A stretch of 64,000 nt of DNA from Henricia sp. BOLD:AAB3569 (lineage: Eukaryota > Echinodermata > Asteroidea > Spinulosida > Echinasteridae): assembly GCA_037783545.1 (NCBI GenBank), contig JBBELK010000386.1:992001-1056000 (forward strand), written 5' to 3'. Each line of letters begins with the position of its first letter. Position 1 is the stretch's first letter. The notes beneath the pieces were generated by a model. The model saw nothing but the letters and a program-made list of their open reading frames with translations, ran no database searches and was not told the DNA's origin. Below are positions 34,001 through 48,056 of the stretch, one piece after another. The position numbers and the translations under genes were made by a program.

Positions 34001-37000
34001 GGCACGCCAAAGCGGAAATAATTAAACACTGATAATTTTGCCATCAACCCTGAAAAACAAGTCTCAACATTTTAAAAAAACAAAAGCACGGTATGTCAGT
34101 TTCAAACAGTCTATCAACATTTAAAAGTCATGGCAACTTTTTTTTCTTGCGCAACATTTGCGAAAATATGCGTGAATATTAAATTATCAGTGTTGAATTA
34201 TTTTTCGCTTTGGCGTGCCATAGTATGGACACAGTAATGGCGGATAGCAACCGGTTGTCAAGCCAAGTGAAACCCAAGTGAAACCCAAGAAAAGCTCAGC
34301 TGGTAGAGCGTCTGCCCGGTGGGTCGGAGGTCTCGGGTTCGAATCCCGATAAGGCCCTTACAATTGTTTTCTTACCCAAGTTTGGAAAGTCTGAACACCT
34401 TCCTTTAAGTGGGGAAAATCGGGATCCATTTCATGTGTTAATCTTGCAATAATAATTATCAGACACCAAAGTCTGTAGTTAATATTTTCTCAAAGTGTAT
34501 AATCGTATCACTGTGTGCAAGTTCTTGTTTGAATCCAAGTGTTTAATAAAGGAAACGGCCAAAACCTCAAAATCGTTTTCCCGCCGGCCCTCGATCGAGT
34601 GTTTGAATTCTCTTATTTCACATACGCCGAATGAAATAAAAGAAATCTCCCGGATTTCCAAGACTCTCAAAGCTTTTCCAATAACCAATGGTCCGTTCGT
34701 GTAGCTGGGGGCGAGATAATTTACCTCACGAACCAATTTTGGTTAAATTGGAGGGTGAAACGAAGTCTTTTTGCCGCGGTTGGAAACCGAGCCGACGGGA
34801 ACGCAGTCGTGGACGAATGTTGTGACGTTAGATGTGATATTTTGAGCGTTATAGGGAAGCATGGAAAGGGCGGTAATTAAATTTGGAACATCACAAAAGG
34901 AGACAGAAATATTGGCGTATTTCATGTTTAAAATAGATCGAAGGAAACCCTTGCTTTTGTGTGGAAAGTAGTTTTGGACTCGCCAACGCAGTCGATTCGC
35001 TCTGGATTTGCAAACTGTTTTAAAGATAGACAGGAAAACTGCTACAAACGGCGTTATCTCCATGTGTGATTGACGATGTGTATGATAAAAACCAACCTGT
35101 GTATAGGCCTAAGTCAGCTCAGTACCTCATCAATATCAATATTCAATATAACTGTGTCCATGCTTTCAAGAAATTGTGCCTATTTAGGCTGGTTCCCTGA
35201 CTATACTACATGGGAAACGGACATGCACAACACCACTTTTTCAATTACATGTATCGTTTTCTCACAAAATATCTGGAGCGCGGGATCATTGCATTGGACA
35301 GTTGGAACCACTTCTATCTTCCATTTGAGTAGGCCTAAGGTTTTTCCGGTTGACTAAAAGTTTTCATAAATTTGAAAAATCCTGTAGGCCCCTATACGGA
35401 CTAAATCGCTTTTGGAAATATCTTTCGGAAATCTCGATGATCAGATGGCTTCCCTATAAACGTAAACACATTTGTAATATTATCGAAGCATTTTCAATTC
35501 ATCAACCATCCTATTACACGATTTTGCAATACACGAGACGCATTATTATGATTACCCAAGGGAATTATAACAAATTATGTGCACAAGTTTCTGTCCGGCT
35601 TGGGAAACAAACATGACAAAAATATGCGATGAATAATATTCCTCATCCGGTTTTTTTCTTGATTTAAGCAAATCATTCAATTAAATCTTATGAGATTATA
35701 GGTTTTTCCGGATCGCTTTCTCCCTTCTATATTAAAGTTGCACTGTCAGATTTTAGGCCGATTCAAAGCTAAATTGCTATTTTTTAGAATAGTACCAAGA
35801 ACGTAAAATTCCGTCAAGGAATAATGCCAGTCGATTAAAAACGAGAAATAATAAAAGACAGGCCCTGTCTTTTATTGAACATGGTTACGACGTAAATGTA
35901 CATGTGCGCGTACAAATATACATACATTAGGGACCATTAGAAATATATAGGGACCATTATAAATGATACGATACGGGAAACGTATGCGGCTCGGGAAAAT
36001 CGGGTGGTTGTATTAGATTTTGCGTGGGTATTAATCTGAAACAACACAAGTAATGAGAATTTCACATCAATATATGCTCATGTACACATGCGCTTATTTC
36101 TTGAATAAACACGCAAACCACCCGATTTTCCCGAGCCGCATACGTTTCCCGTACGCGTATTTCTAATGGTCCCTAATGATACGCGTACGGGAAACGTATG
36201 CGGCTCGGGAAAATCGGGTGGTTGTATCACAATTTTGCGTGTTTATTCAAGAAATGAGCGCATGTGTTCATGAGCATATTGATGTGAAATTCTCATTACT
36301 TATGTTGTTTCAGATTAATACCCACGCAAAATCGTGATACAACAACCCGATTTTTCCGAGCCGCATATGTTTCCCGTACGCGTATAATTTCTAATGGTCC
36401 CTATTGTACACATACTAGTGAGGTTTAGATGCACGTAGAACGCGAACGTGAACGCGAAATTCCTTCAGCACCGGTCACCTCATGAGGTCTTAGAACTCGG
36501 GCTCGAATCTTGGTCACATCAAAAGCTCGCCACGAAAGTCAAAGATGTGGGTTTTTGTTTCCATCTGTTCTAAGATCTCCTCAGAATAATGACCAAGAGT
36601 TCAAGCATTACACGTTCACGTTCGCGTTTTAGTGAGCGTACGCGCAAATGTACGACATGTGAAGCCCGTTTCAAGAAAAAGGCTTGTATCTTCAAATCCC
36701 GACGTCGGATATTGGAGTTGTTGTTGTTGGTTTTTTTTTTCGTTACAGAGACACGTAAGCTTTCTAAATTCGTTCGCTCGTGTGAAATAATTTTCTAAAT
36801 CCTTTCACCCAAACACGGACACTTTAAAGATTAAAAAAACGTGTTTAAAAAATATATAAGTATAAATTTACTTACTGTTAAAAAATGTTCGCCATGTTTT
36901 CCGCGCTAAGTCAGGCTTGTTAAAACCACGTGTATTATTCCTATATGGGAAAAAGGAAAAACAGTGATTTGTCGTAGAGGCCTATATACAGTTTTTTTTA

Positions 37001-40000
37001 TGTTGCTATATGAAAACAATATTTTTTATTTTCAATATAAAATTAAGTTCAAAATGAGCCCTATACGATCAGATGAATGTTTTATTGTTAAATCCATCAG
37101 CTGTCAAAAAGAAAATTTGGGGAATTTAAAAAAGCTGTCCAGATGTCATTTTTGAGCCCCCATTTTCCCCCTGGGATGTTGTCAAAAATCCACAAATGTT
37201 CTGAAACCTAATTTGTGCAGTACCCTACAACACCAGTGGTGTTGTCTTATACGGCGTTAAGTTTTAAAACCACAAGTATAATTTTAACACCTAGGGTGTT
37301 AAAAATAATGCATTTATTCCAAGTGTGGAATTAAAACTAACACATGTAATGTTAAATGTTAACACCAGACTTGGTATCTATATATAACAACACCACTAGT
37401 GTTAATTTAACACCACAGTGTTTGCAGTGTGATAACACCTATCTTTCTGCTTCCACATCGAAATTGAAGATTGTAAATTATTTTTCTCTTCATTTTCTGT
37501 TTATTTTGGGGAGTTATTTTACACGATTGTTAGCTTAGTACGAAATCAATTTTCTGGAAAAATTATTTCTTAAAGTTTCAAAAAAGAAATCCTCAAAATA
37601 CACCCACAAATTTCATTTATTTTAGAAATATCACGCGTAATGCTTTTGCGTCAACTGAATAGTGTCCCATGTGTAACACCAATTTTGCTGATTTGTCACT
37701 TTGATATCTATTAACTGAAGCAATTAATGACCCTGCTGAAAAGTACTTTATAACATTACGGTGTACACTGGTTCAAAATCTGTAGAGATGTGGTTATTTC
37801 AGGTCAGTTGAAATATTGAAACTCTAAAGTTGACAGAAATTTTGAAACACATCAACAGAATTAGCATACTGAAATGCACTGCAACGAACTTATGACGACG
37901 TTCGCTTCATGAATAATGTTTTGAACATATTACCGTTCTGCACTTTATACGAGGGCAAACACACGCCAACGGAAATGACCGCCTATAAAAGGCCATTTTG
38001 CACATGTCAAAACATTTTCTCATGCACTGCGCACTTGCCGTGCATACAAACGAGATGAAATGACATACGTGCGTCTCATGAAATTCTTGAGTTGAACGGG
38101 AAAAATGAGTACTTCAAGAATTCTACGTTTATGACAGACATTCTGTCATAATCATGTCGATTTCTCTAAGTTAATTGCTACAGACTAATCATTAGGGGCG
38201 TTCGAGATGCTTACAACTGTGTAACACGGGGTTTACACCGGGGGAAGCCACCAGAAGATGCAAAACGAACGACACGGGGTTTCGCTTTGAATTCTGGGAA
38301 CACAATTCAAAAGTTGTTGCCGGGCGGGGCTTTATAAACGCTGTTAGTGTTTGACTCACGATGAAAAATGAAGCCGGCGCTACGCAAAAATAGTTGCCCT
38401 AAAGTACCGCAATAAACTTTGTCAACGCATACAGACATCTACTGATTTAGTAAGATGTATTTACAGTCTTATTCCCCCTTTTGTGCCATAAATCTGTGTT
38501 TTTCTCCGTACCACGTCACGATTCCAAACTCAACCTCGTTAAAACAGGAAAAGCAAACTAGAGATTTATATTTTTTTAAATTTTAAATCGAGTATTTTTT
38601 ACTTTAATGGGTTTTTTTGTATATCGTTCCCTTAGTTAAGGGAACATTCCTAGGACATTAGGAGCGTTTGCACGTCAGAACTGGAAGAAAAAAAAATTCC
38701 CCTCAAGCGAATCTTTGGAAACAGGGGAATGGAAAAAGTGCGGAGAAATTGCTTTGTCGCGCGTAAAATTAAATACATTTGGCGGCAAAGGGGAGGAATT
38801 CCGGCACGTAACTGCGCAGCCTGCTGGCGAATTGCTGTTACAGCAATCGCGCGCAACCTGCGAAAAGAGATAACTCAACGACTGTTGGATGTTCGCCTTC
38901 TTTCGCAAACACCAATTGGTATACCGGCTGAGCTAAGAGGTATACACCCCCCTTCGGGTTTCCTTATAAGAACCTTATTCATTTCCTGGTGTTACATAGA
39001 TACGCAAGTGGACTAATTCACGTGAACAATATATAGGTAGGCCTACATGTACAATTCTTGTACTTTTTTTGCAAATATCGTCCACTCGCTTCCAAAAATA
39101 CCAACATTACCCAGGCTTAAATTTACTAAAAGGTAGAATATTGCTTTTAATACACAAAGGGCACAGTCGTATTCACATTGAATGATAATGTTAATATGGA
39201 CTTAATATGATTATACCGCGCACTTATCAGGGAAACCCCTATACTGGGCGCCTACACTATCATTACCCCTGATCATAGGGCTCCATTAAATCACTCCATT
39301 AAATCACTCCGTTGGGAGTATTTAGACCCGGCTGCCTTAAGCGCTCAATGGCTAATCAAACATCAACTTTCGCTACCCTATCAGGTACCCATTTTGTTCC
39401 TGGGTTGAGAGAAACAATGCTCAACGGTACACAACACCATGGACGGGCCAGACCGGGATTCGAACCCACCACTTTTGGAACTAACCCAGGTTTTGAATAA
39501 GATCCACTAAACGATGTCATGCATATGCAATGACGAGAATATTTAATTGTTTTTCAGTACTTGTGTAACTTCTTCTGAGTTTCTCTGTACTCCGTGGCTC
39601 TTTAAAGATTTACACTCAATAGATGGGTTTGCTAGAAATCTAAAGTAGTGTGTGCAAAGTTAGATTTGCATAAAATATATATGCATGATTTGCAATGTTC
39701 CAACATTTTAATAATATACTCACATGGAAGATAGAAGTAGTTCCAACTGTCCAATTGCATTGATATCACCCGAGATGATATATTCAACAAGAAAACAATA
39801 ATAAGTCAAGTCAAGAAAACAATACTTGAAGATTAATTTATATAGATGCGTGTGAACACGCATTTTTTAAAAACAAGTGCACCCTCACGTGAACAAAACT
39901 GGTCCCCTGACTACCGTGGTATTATGACTCCATTTTCTGGGCAGTATAGCCAGGGAACCAGCCTAAATAGGACGATGGCTTCGCATAATTTCTTGAAAGC

Positions 40001-43000
40001 ATAGTCAAGACACAGTTGTTTTCTCGGAACGTAGATGAGGTACGAAGCTGACTTATACATCACTCATGGAAATAACGCCATTTGTAACAGTTTTCCAATC
40101 ATGTAATCTATCTTTAAATGATACTACATAGGTTGAACTCAAAAGTACATAAGCACAGAAGCCCGGAAAATTGGTAAGCAAACAACATTTGATGGATTCA
40201 AAATGGTGTCGCGGAATGAGACACGTTAATGATTCTGTGAGACCGGTAACAATTTCCGAAGGGGAATATGCATGAGCGTAAAAGATTGTCACTTTTAACA
40301 TGCGGTGCGTGGCAATGCAAGTGTAGCCAAAATAGGTAATGCTTGTTAACGGAAAATCCAATTTTGGACGGACGAAATGAATGGGTGTCGTTTCCAATTC
40401 AATTAGGCCTACGAACAATCTTAAATTATGGTTCGCTATCTGACGGGCATGAGCCTACACGACGCAGATATATCCAGACGTAGGCATAGACTCTTCAAAT
40501 AATTTTTTCCACAAAACACAGGTAATACATGTGCCTCATAGATGCAGTAATATTTCAGAAAACCTGAAAACTATTGCATGATTTTTTTGTGTATGAATAA
40601 TTAATGGTATACAAAAATGGTACAACCTTCAGTTGGCACTGCCAAATCAGTGCATGAAACAGCCGTTTACTGCCAAAGACAAAGACAAACGGTGGCTCGA
40701 AGCGCCTCTTTCAAGAGGCCGCCAGAGCCAGACTAATTCGTCCGGTGCGCTCGGTGACGAGTATGAACGAATAAAAAAAATTAGAAAAGAAAGAAAACTA
40801 GAGAGACACCGCCTCGCCGTCCCAAGGCGATTTGACAGGACTGGTGTGATTGTACTTGTGACCCAAATATACAGAAAACATGTCATAATGACTACGTATA
40901 CACCTTTTCCAGTCCGCACCAAACTGTGTTGGTCTATTATTGAATTAAACGATTGAGTCGTTCGAGGAGCACCACTCTAACTACTTGACAGTTTTCTCTT
41001 CAGACGGTATTTATGGGGCAATTATGAGAAATAGAAAAACCTAAATATCACCGAACCCCGTTTTTATGTAATATTTAGATAAAACGTGAAACGCAAGTTT
41101 CAGATAGCTTTTGAGATTTTGATAACATATCATGCAGTATATCATGCATGCTTGTGTTATATTTTTCTCCTTACCATTCTGAAATTTCGCGCCCCCAATC
41201 CGTAGGGATATCGTCAACAATCTACCGAAGTTCAGTCAACTAATTTATCCGGTTACATAAAGCAGTGCAGTGATTACACCAACCTTTTTGCTTCCCCATC
41301 CATATTGGAGCCTGCAAATTTCCCGTTTTCTTCCCATGGATCATAGTATTTTAGGAAGGTATTCATCTGATTGTTATAGGTTAGAACGAAATCCATTTTC
41401 TGGAAAAAAAATCTGGTCATGCTCTCTTTAGATAAGATACATACATGTACATGTACCTGTACCTAAATCTACTACAAAGCCTATTTCAGTAATTAAGAAA
41501 CAAAGGCGTAAAGATGTTCTTCCTTGGCAAAAATGATACTTGTTTTTATACCTCACGATTAAGCTATAGTGCAGGCATGCCCGAAAACACCTTTTACTAA
41601 TTACCTGCGTAAGCCTATTAGGGACGAGTGTCTATACAGTGCGTAAATACCCTCGGATATATAAACATACGACGGATTTGGATTTGCGATCCGGCTGAAA
41701 AAGGATAACTTCATTCGCTGACGGTTTTCTACTAACGGCAATGTAAGAGCTCATCACGGAATCCCCGGGCTATTTTCACGCGTCTCTGTCAAATCCCGGT
41801 GAGGATTTGGCAATCTCGTTTCTGTGTAGCATTCGAGTTAATTAACGACCTAGACAAAACCAAGTACATGTACATCGAGTGGCTATGCTTAAGCAGCAGT
41901 GGTGGTCCAGCGCGGCGTGGCGCGACGCAGCGAAAGGAGTGAACGGAGATGCAATTCTCAACAGTTTTAGGGTTGGATAGGGTGGGGGTGCCGTGGGGAA
42001 GCAATGGGCTCATGCAGTGGTGCACCCAAGATTTGTCGTTGGAGGGGACTGGCTGACACAACCTGTCCCATGATGCCTACTTATAGTGCAAAATCAAAGC
42101 GCCTGAGTTTTGTTATGGTCATCCTGTCGATGACGTCATCAATGTTGATATCCACAGCCTGTGCATTTGCGTGAGGGCGAGTAGTTTAAGATGTATATGT
42201 GTAGGCTGTATTTTCGTTTTTCAGAAACAAATATAAATTTTTTTTGGGTGGTGGGGGTGGGGGGGGGGGGGGGGGGGGGTGGGCGGGGGGGGGGGGGGGG
42301 GAGGGGTGCTCAAGGCTCCCTCTTGGGTGCGCCATTAGGCTCGTTGGTAAAACTCGGAGTTATTTTGTGTACGTCCTTTGTTGAGAAAAGGGTGAGAATT
42401 TGGAGTTATGGAATATAGTTGAGCTATTGAGATGAGCAAAGGAAAATTGGAAGAATATCTTGCAAACCTGATTCAAAACACTATTTTGCATTATTTAACA
42501 ATATAACCAACTTTGACCACCACCCCCACCTCCCTCCTCCGAAATTCATGTACTACTTATCATCATTGTTGTCACTAACATGCAATGTCAACATTTTACA
42601 GTGCATGAAAAGTCGTAACCAGCCCTCGACCCCCTTTCCCCTTCCTACGCTTTGTAGGACCGTGAAAATGTTGGCAACTTTGGCCCGGCTCTAAGATAAT
42701 AAGAGTCGATTCCTCCAAAAGACGAAATCGCGATTAAGTTGGGAATCGATCCCAATCGACCCCAGAGAGGATTTGACCAAGCCTGCCTATCCTAGATGTC
42801 TGCACTCTGCAGCGCGCGTCCATTCTCTGCAAACACGGCAGTTTATTTCCCGCCAAATCTAGTACAAGTTCCTCCACAGGTTGTCTGCTTTCCTTAAATC
42901 TGACGATCGATAAATGGCGCGCAAAATAATTGGTTCCAAGATTGCTTATCGATCCCCCGGACCAAATACCAAACTGGCGGATAAATATTGTGAGAAGGGG

Positions 43001-46000
43001 GTTAGATAAATCACGAAAAAGCGCAACGCCCTCGATCCCGGACTCTAGTTTCTTTTGTTTTCTTCTTTTTCGGCACCCTCTGCCAAACAAGGCGAAGCAG
43101 TGTTTTCACAGGAACTGTCAGTGTTTGATTCCTGAACTCTCTTGACCAGCGGGTCGGGGCAAACAGTGGGGATTGCGAACCTCATTTATTTCATATCCCT
43201 ATCTGCGTTTTGCGAGACATTATTGCTCGTAGGCGACAAACGTTTGGGTGCGTGGCGGAAAAATACTGCACCAGCCGCTTTCAGCTAATAGATGACGACA
43301 TTGGACGGCGTCGCAGTGTACTAGTGCATACAGAACTATACGGTCACTCACACGTGCTTGCCGTCCATATTTATTGGAGAGTCACATGACTTTAACAATC
43401 TCTACAGCCACAGCACGCAATGCAATACATTTTATTGTAAATCATAATAAGTCTTATAACTTGTTCTTTTTTAAGGAAGATCTCATTTTTTAACCTAGCA
43501 TAGTTTTCACAAAGCAACTGTTGATTACTAAAAAGAGGTACATGTATTTGAATATTCATCATTATAAGGAAACACAAACGTGGTAAAGAAATTTTAAATT
43601 GAAAAAAATAAAATAATGATGCTTAAACACACCAAAGACTCAAGTTCAAACATTTGATCTATGTTTCCGTCAATCGCAGGACGGGTACACTTTCAGCTTT
43701 TGTTGACATCGTTAAATATAACTTATTTTACGCTAAATGACATATAGCATAACAAGATTTATTAAATGTATATACAGCCTTATTGGAACACCTACAACCC
43801 GACTACAAAAATAAGTACATAATTAGTTCATTAATGTTAAGGAATGTCTTACAGCAATATTTGATGCCACATGATGTAAGCCTCCTGAGCTAATGACTAT
43901 TGTCTAAGACCAAACATCATAAACATAAACATAAGCCTGGTTGTTGCCGAAGAGGAATGATTTTTATGAATAGTTAAAGACATAGGTTGTCCAATATTTT
44001 TTCCAAGGCTGTACTATAATATATAAATCTTCTTGTGTTATATAACATTTTAACGACAACATTTAGACGTGTAATTTCACGTGTTTGCACCCGTTTTGTA
44101 AAAATACTTTTGCTTTATTGGGTTTTTAACAACTGCAACACATCGTACTCTATTTTTTCTACAGACTGTATACAAAATTATTTTGACTCTCATACCCCTT
44201 CTGGGGTCGTACAGATAAATAGGCCAATCAATTTAATTCCCTTCAGTCATGAAACAGCCGTTGACTAAGTCACGTATATCGATACAATCTTCGCGACACC
44301 TGGCGCGCACAACGATCATCACCATGTTTTCCGTCTGATATGTGATATATTTTCACCCTCCCCCAAGACACTTTTTTATGTCCCTGCCCAATCGTAATTT
44401 TACACGCCATTGCTCGGCTTGGACGATTTAGATATAAGTGTACATTTTGTGATCAAGAATAGTGTGGAGACATTACATGCTTGATGCTCGGAAGTAAAAA
44501 GAAACAAATCTCGCAATTTGTCACAAATCCTCCCGATTTTGGAACGAGGTGACGCGATCTTTTTGCGAGGTCAGACGTTTCAGGAGATATCTAGTACACT
44601 ATCACTTCCAAAGCCTAAATAGGACTGAAGAGCATTTTTTTGGTGTGTTTTCTCTGGTTATTTAAATACTTTTGTGACAAAACATTGGAAATATTACTTG
44701 CATTGTATTCGTGGAAATGATTCAAATTTGCACACAAAAACCGAAATCATTCTTAAACGAAAACCACAAACATTAAACCATAAGGGTACGTACCTCAGCT
44801 ACATACATAGAACAGAGGTTTGGACGAAATTACATTGATAAATTGATTTTATGCCATGAGAACAAATTAAATGCCAACTGTGTTTTCTTTCATAATACTT
44901 TCGGTATTTTTATGTCTTTTTTTACAGGACGAGGTGAAACAGCAATTATCGGTCAACGTATGGCTGAGAATGGTAAGACCCAAATATGTCTTTATTGATG
45001 AAAAATAAAATTTGAAGATGAATGTATATAAATGCGTGTGCTCACGCATGCTTTTACAAGGGAATTAAAAGGGCAAAAGAATTGGCTTTTGGAAATTAAA
45101 ATTGAATTATTAATTCCTTGACCGGTGTTGTTGTTTTTTTGCGCACGAGGAAAGCCAACTTTTATGTTGTATATAGCTAGGGAACCAGCCTTAATAGGGC
45201 AGTGGCTTTGCACAATTTCTCGAAAGCACAGACAGTTTTTCATCTCGGAAGTTATGAGGTGCCTACTGAACTGACTTATACACAGGTTGGTTTTTACACA
45301 CCTTCTCAATCACGCATGGATATAACGGCGTTTGTAAAAAATTCATTCCTGTAACCTATCTTTTAAATATTAATTTGTATATGAATTCTGATTTTAGAGC
45401 TGGCTTGACGAGTTTCTAACGTGGAACCCCAACAGATATAACGGGACGTCGGTTGTACGTATACCAGCGAATATGCTATGGAAACCAGATATAGTTCTTT
45501 ATCAGAGGTAAGATGGACACCAGTTTTGTGTACCCAACTGCGCATGTGCATGTTTATATTTGAATCTTAAACCGGCGACAAGTATATTACATGCAATTTG
45601 GGGCAATTTGTCCCGATAAATTTGGCTGCGATAGGCCTATCTCTCGTTGATAAGGGCTCGAATAAAAGTCACTACAAAAGTGTATAGAAGATTGTATCAC
45701 TATAAATTATGATATATTACAGGACGAAAAGATTAAAAGTGATTGATTTCGAAAAGGGTCAGCTCATGTGCAAAAAGCCGCTATAAATAATGACTGTATT
45801 TCGCGAAATGACAGCGAAAAAATCCCCACAACACGACACCGAGTACATTTTTTTCTGTTCCGTCCCGCCGTTACGTATATGGGAGCCTGATCTTGTATAT
45901 ATATATATATATATACTTACTTTTTCCAGCATAGGACGACCGTTTTGGGCAGAGTGCTCCGGGGGACCACTAAAACGGCAAATTTGTCGGCAAAAATCTC

Positions 46001-48023
46001 TGCCGTCGACACCAATTTTCTCGACTTAAAGTTCTCATAAAAAGGTTTTTCGACCTAGACCGAAATGGTTACAAACCTAATAAAATTGGTGAGAAACCTA
46101 ATAAAAATGATTTTTGACCTAAAAATATGGTTTTAGAGCAAAATGTCGTTAAGACGACCGACGATCGGTCGTCTAACACAGCCGGTCGTCTTAATATCCC
46201 TTTTTAACCCCTAACCGGTCGTCCTATGCTGGAAAATGTAAATATATACATATAGGCCTGTATATCTTGTTTGTTGCTTTTGCCTTCAAATCTACAGACG
46301 CACCGATTTTAATCAGATCGCTGGAAACTGTGTGGCATTGGGATGCGAAAAAGCACATTGGCACTCTCGCTTGAATTGCTACAAGCTGAAAGAGGGTGAT
46401 TTCTCGGCGTGCATAGGTGACGGCTTAAGGGTATACCAATTCGAGAAAAGCCCCGGTAAATTACGTACGGTTCTGGGATCGACCAAGCCTGTATAATTGA
46501 TTGAACGAGGCAAGTGTTAACGGCGCGCGCGCGACCAGCTGGTGTTGGGTTTGAAATTGGCATTTTTTTCACGCTGACGTCATACTGACGTCATTTGACA
46601 CTTACGTCATTCACTTGTGCGTCGAGTTTTTAAATTCATGATCTGAGAGTGGCTGTTTGCTGACGTCACTGTAACATAAATTCGTCAATTGTCGACCTTT
46701 TAGGGTTGACTGTGAAAGTGCTTCTAAATTCACTGAAGAACGTACATCCTTGTAAAGGGGTTTCCTCCCATTTCTAAAACTGCATCTCCTTCTTCGTCAT
46801 CTTGAGTTGATAATAAAGAAAAGTTAAAGCTATTACTGCATTACTTAATGGCATAAAGGGCCTTGATTTCGGAAAATTCCATATTAAACAACAATCACCA
46901 CCATGCAAAAACAAAAACATTTTCTGAGAAAAAAATCATATTGTAGTGCACCCCATTAAATTGAGCCCCCATAGAAATCAGAAGTAAATATTTAAAAATC
47001 ATTTTAAAATACTTCAAAGTCTTACATTATCTCGGGACAAAAACCAAAATACTCATTGAAGTCTCATCTAATCAATTCTGTTCAATTTTATGGGGGTTGT
47101 CCATCGCGTTTATTCATTAATTTCATTTGAATTGCATGAAACCACCCCAGAAAGAGTGAAAATTGCCAAACAGACAAGCGCTCATTCTGGTAAAAAGAGT
47201 TCCGTACGTTACTGGGCAAAATGGGACCACTTTCACGTGATAGATTATCCAAAATATTTATAACTTACAGTAAAAATATTCCTTTTTTTTACACTATCGA
47301 AGAAGTTTTGGAAAATTCAGCGATGAATCACACATATTCCCTTTGACATTTATAAAAATGCGTACCTAACCCAATAACACCTATTCGCACATTGCCTTCG
47401 TAATTTCGTCTAATTTACATTTAAATGCCTTGGCTACTCGTCCTGTAGACAGGGGAATGTGCTGAAGAAAACATCAGACCCGCGGCTGTTCAAAGCCAAA
47501 TGCACATGTTTCAACAAAGAAACCGTCAAAACAAATTAAAACAGTCGTCGGGTTTGCTCGTTAATGAAATACGCGCGCATACCAGCCGCATCTGCGGCGC
47601 AGATATAAGAACAAATGAAAACACAACTTGGAACAGGAGGTTCGGCTAACTAAACATTTCCGCGCGGTCTCTTTAAAAATGTCAATATTATTTAAAGACA
47701 GGATATTGGGAGGATATAGCAAGCGCCCCGTGAACTTCGAGAATAAGCGATTTGTGCGAACAGTGCAGATTATACGATCCATCACTTTCTAAGTGATCAA
47801 CCCAGATTTGGCATGGCTTGTGACATCGCGCGCTGCGATCGCACAGCTTAGAACAACATCTCCATTTCCCCCGGTCTTCAGGCAAAATATATCACAGATT
47901 CACAGTTTATGCCTGAATAATTATGGTTGTGTAAAATATCCATGTTGTAGGGGCAAGAACGGTCCGTACGTTAACATTTTATTTTACTGTCTCAATTTTA
48001 ATCAACAATTTGACCGGTGGGGT

Positions 48024-48056
<33 letters not shown>

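Larger units (their letters stand above)
18726..44927 (+). other. nAChR intron 2 (26.2 kb)
   Basis: A phase-0 GT-AG intron holding most of the window's mobile DNA: SINE fragments at 18870, 29020-29905 and 31425-31985, foldbacks at 21480-21715, 25444-25577, 33270-33492 and 35929-36403, TTAA MITEs at 24330 and 24878, a Tc1-type remnant at 30117-30684, minisatellites at 22.6 and 32.8 kb, a poly-G tract at 42.2 kb, and family A and D copies. I saw no believable exon. Stretches 19100-20650, 34370-35030, 38530-39290 and 43100-44900 show nothing recognisable. Confidence 0.8.

Noticed and set aside
40633-40956. 107-codon + strand frame (KDKDKRWLEAPLSRGRQSQ..) as an exon
   Set aside because: Charged and superficially protein-like, but no convincing splice sites, no family resemblance and an equally long antisense frame.
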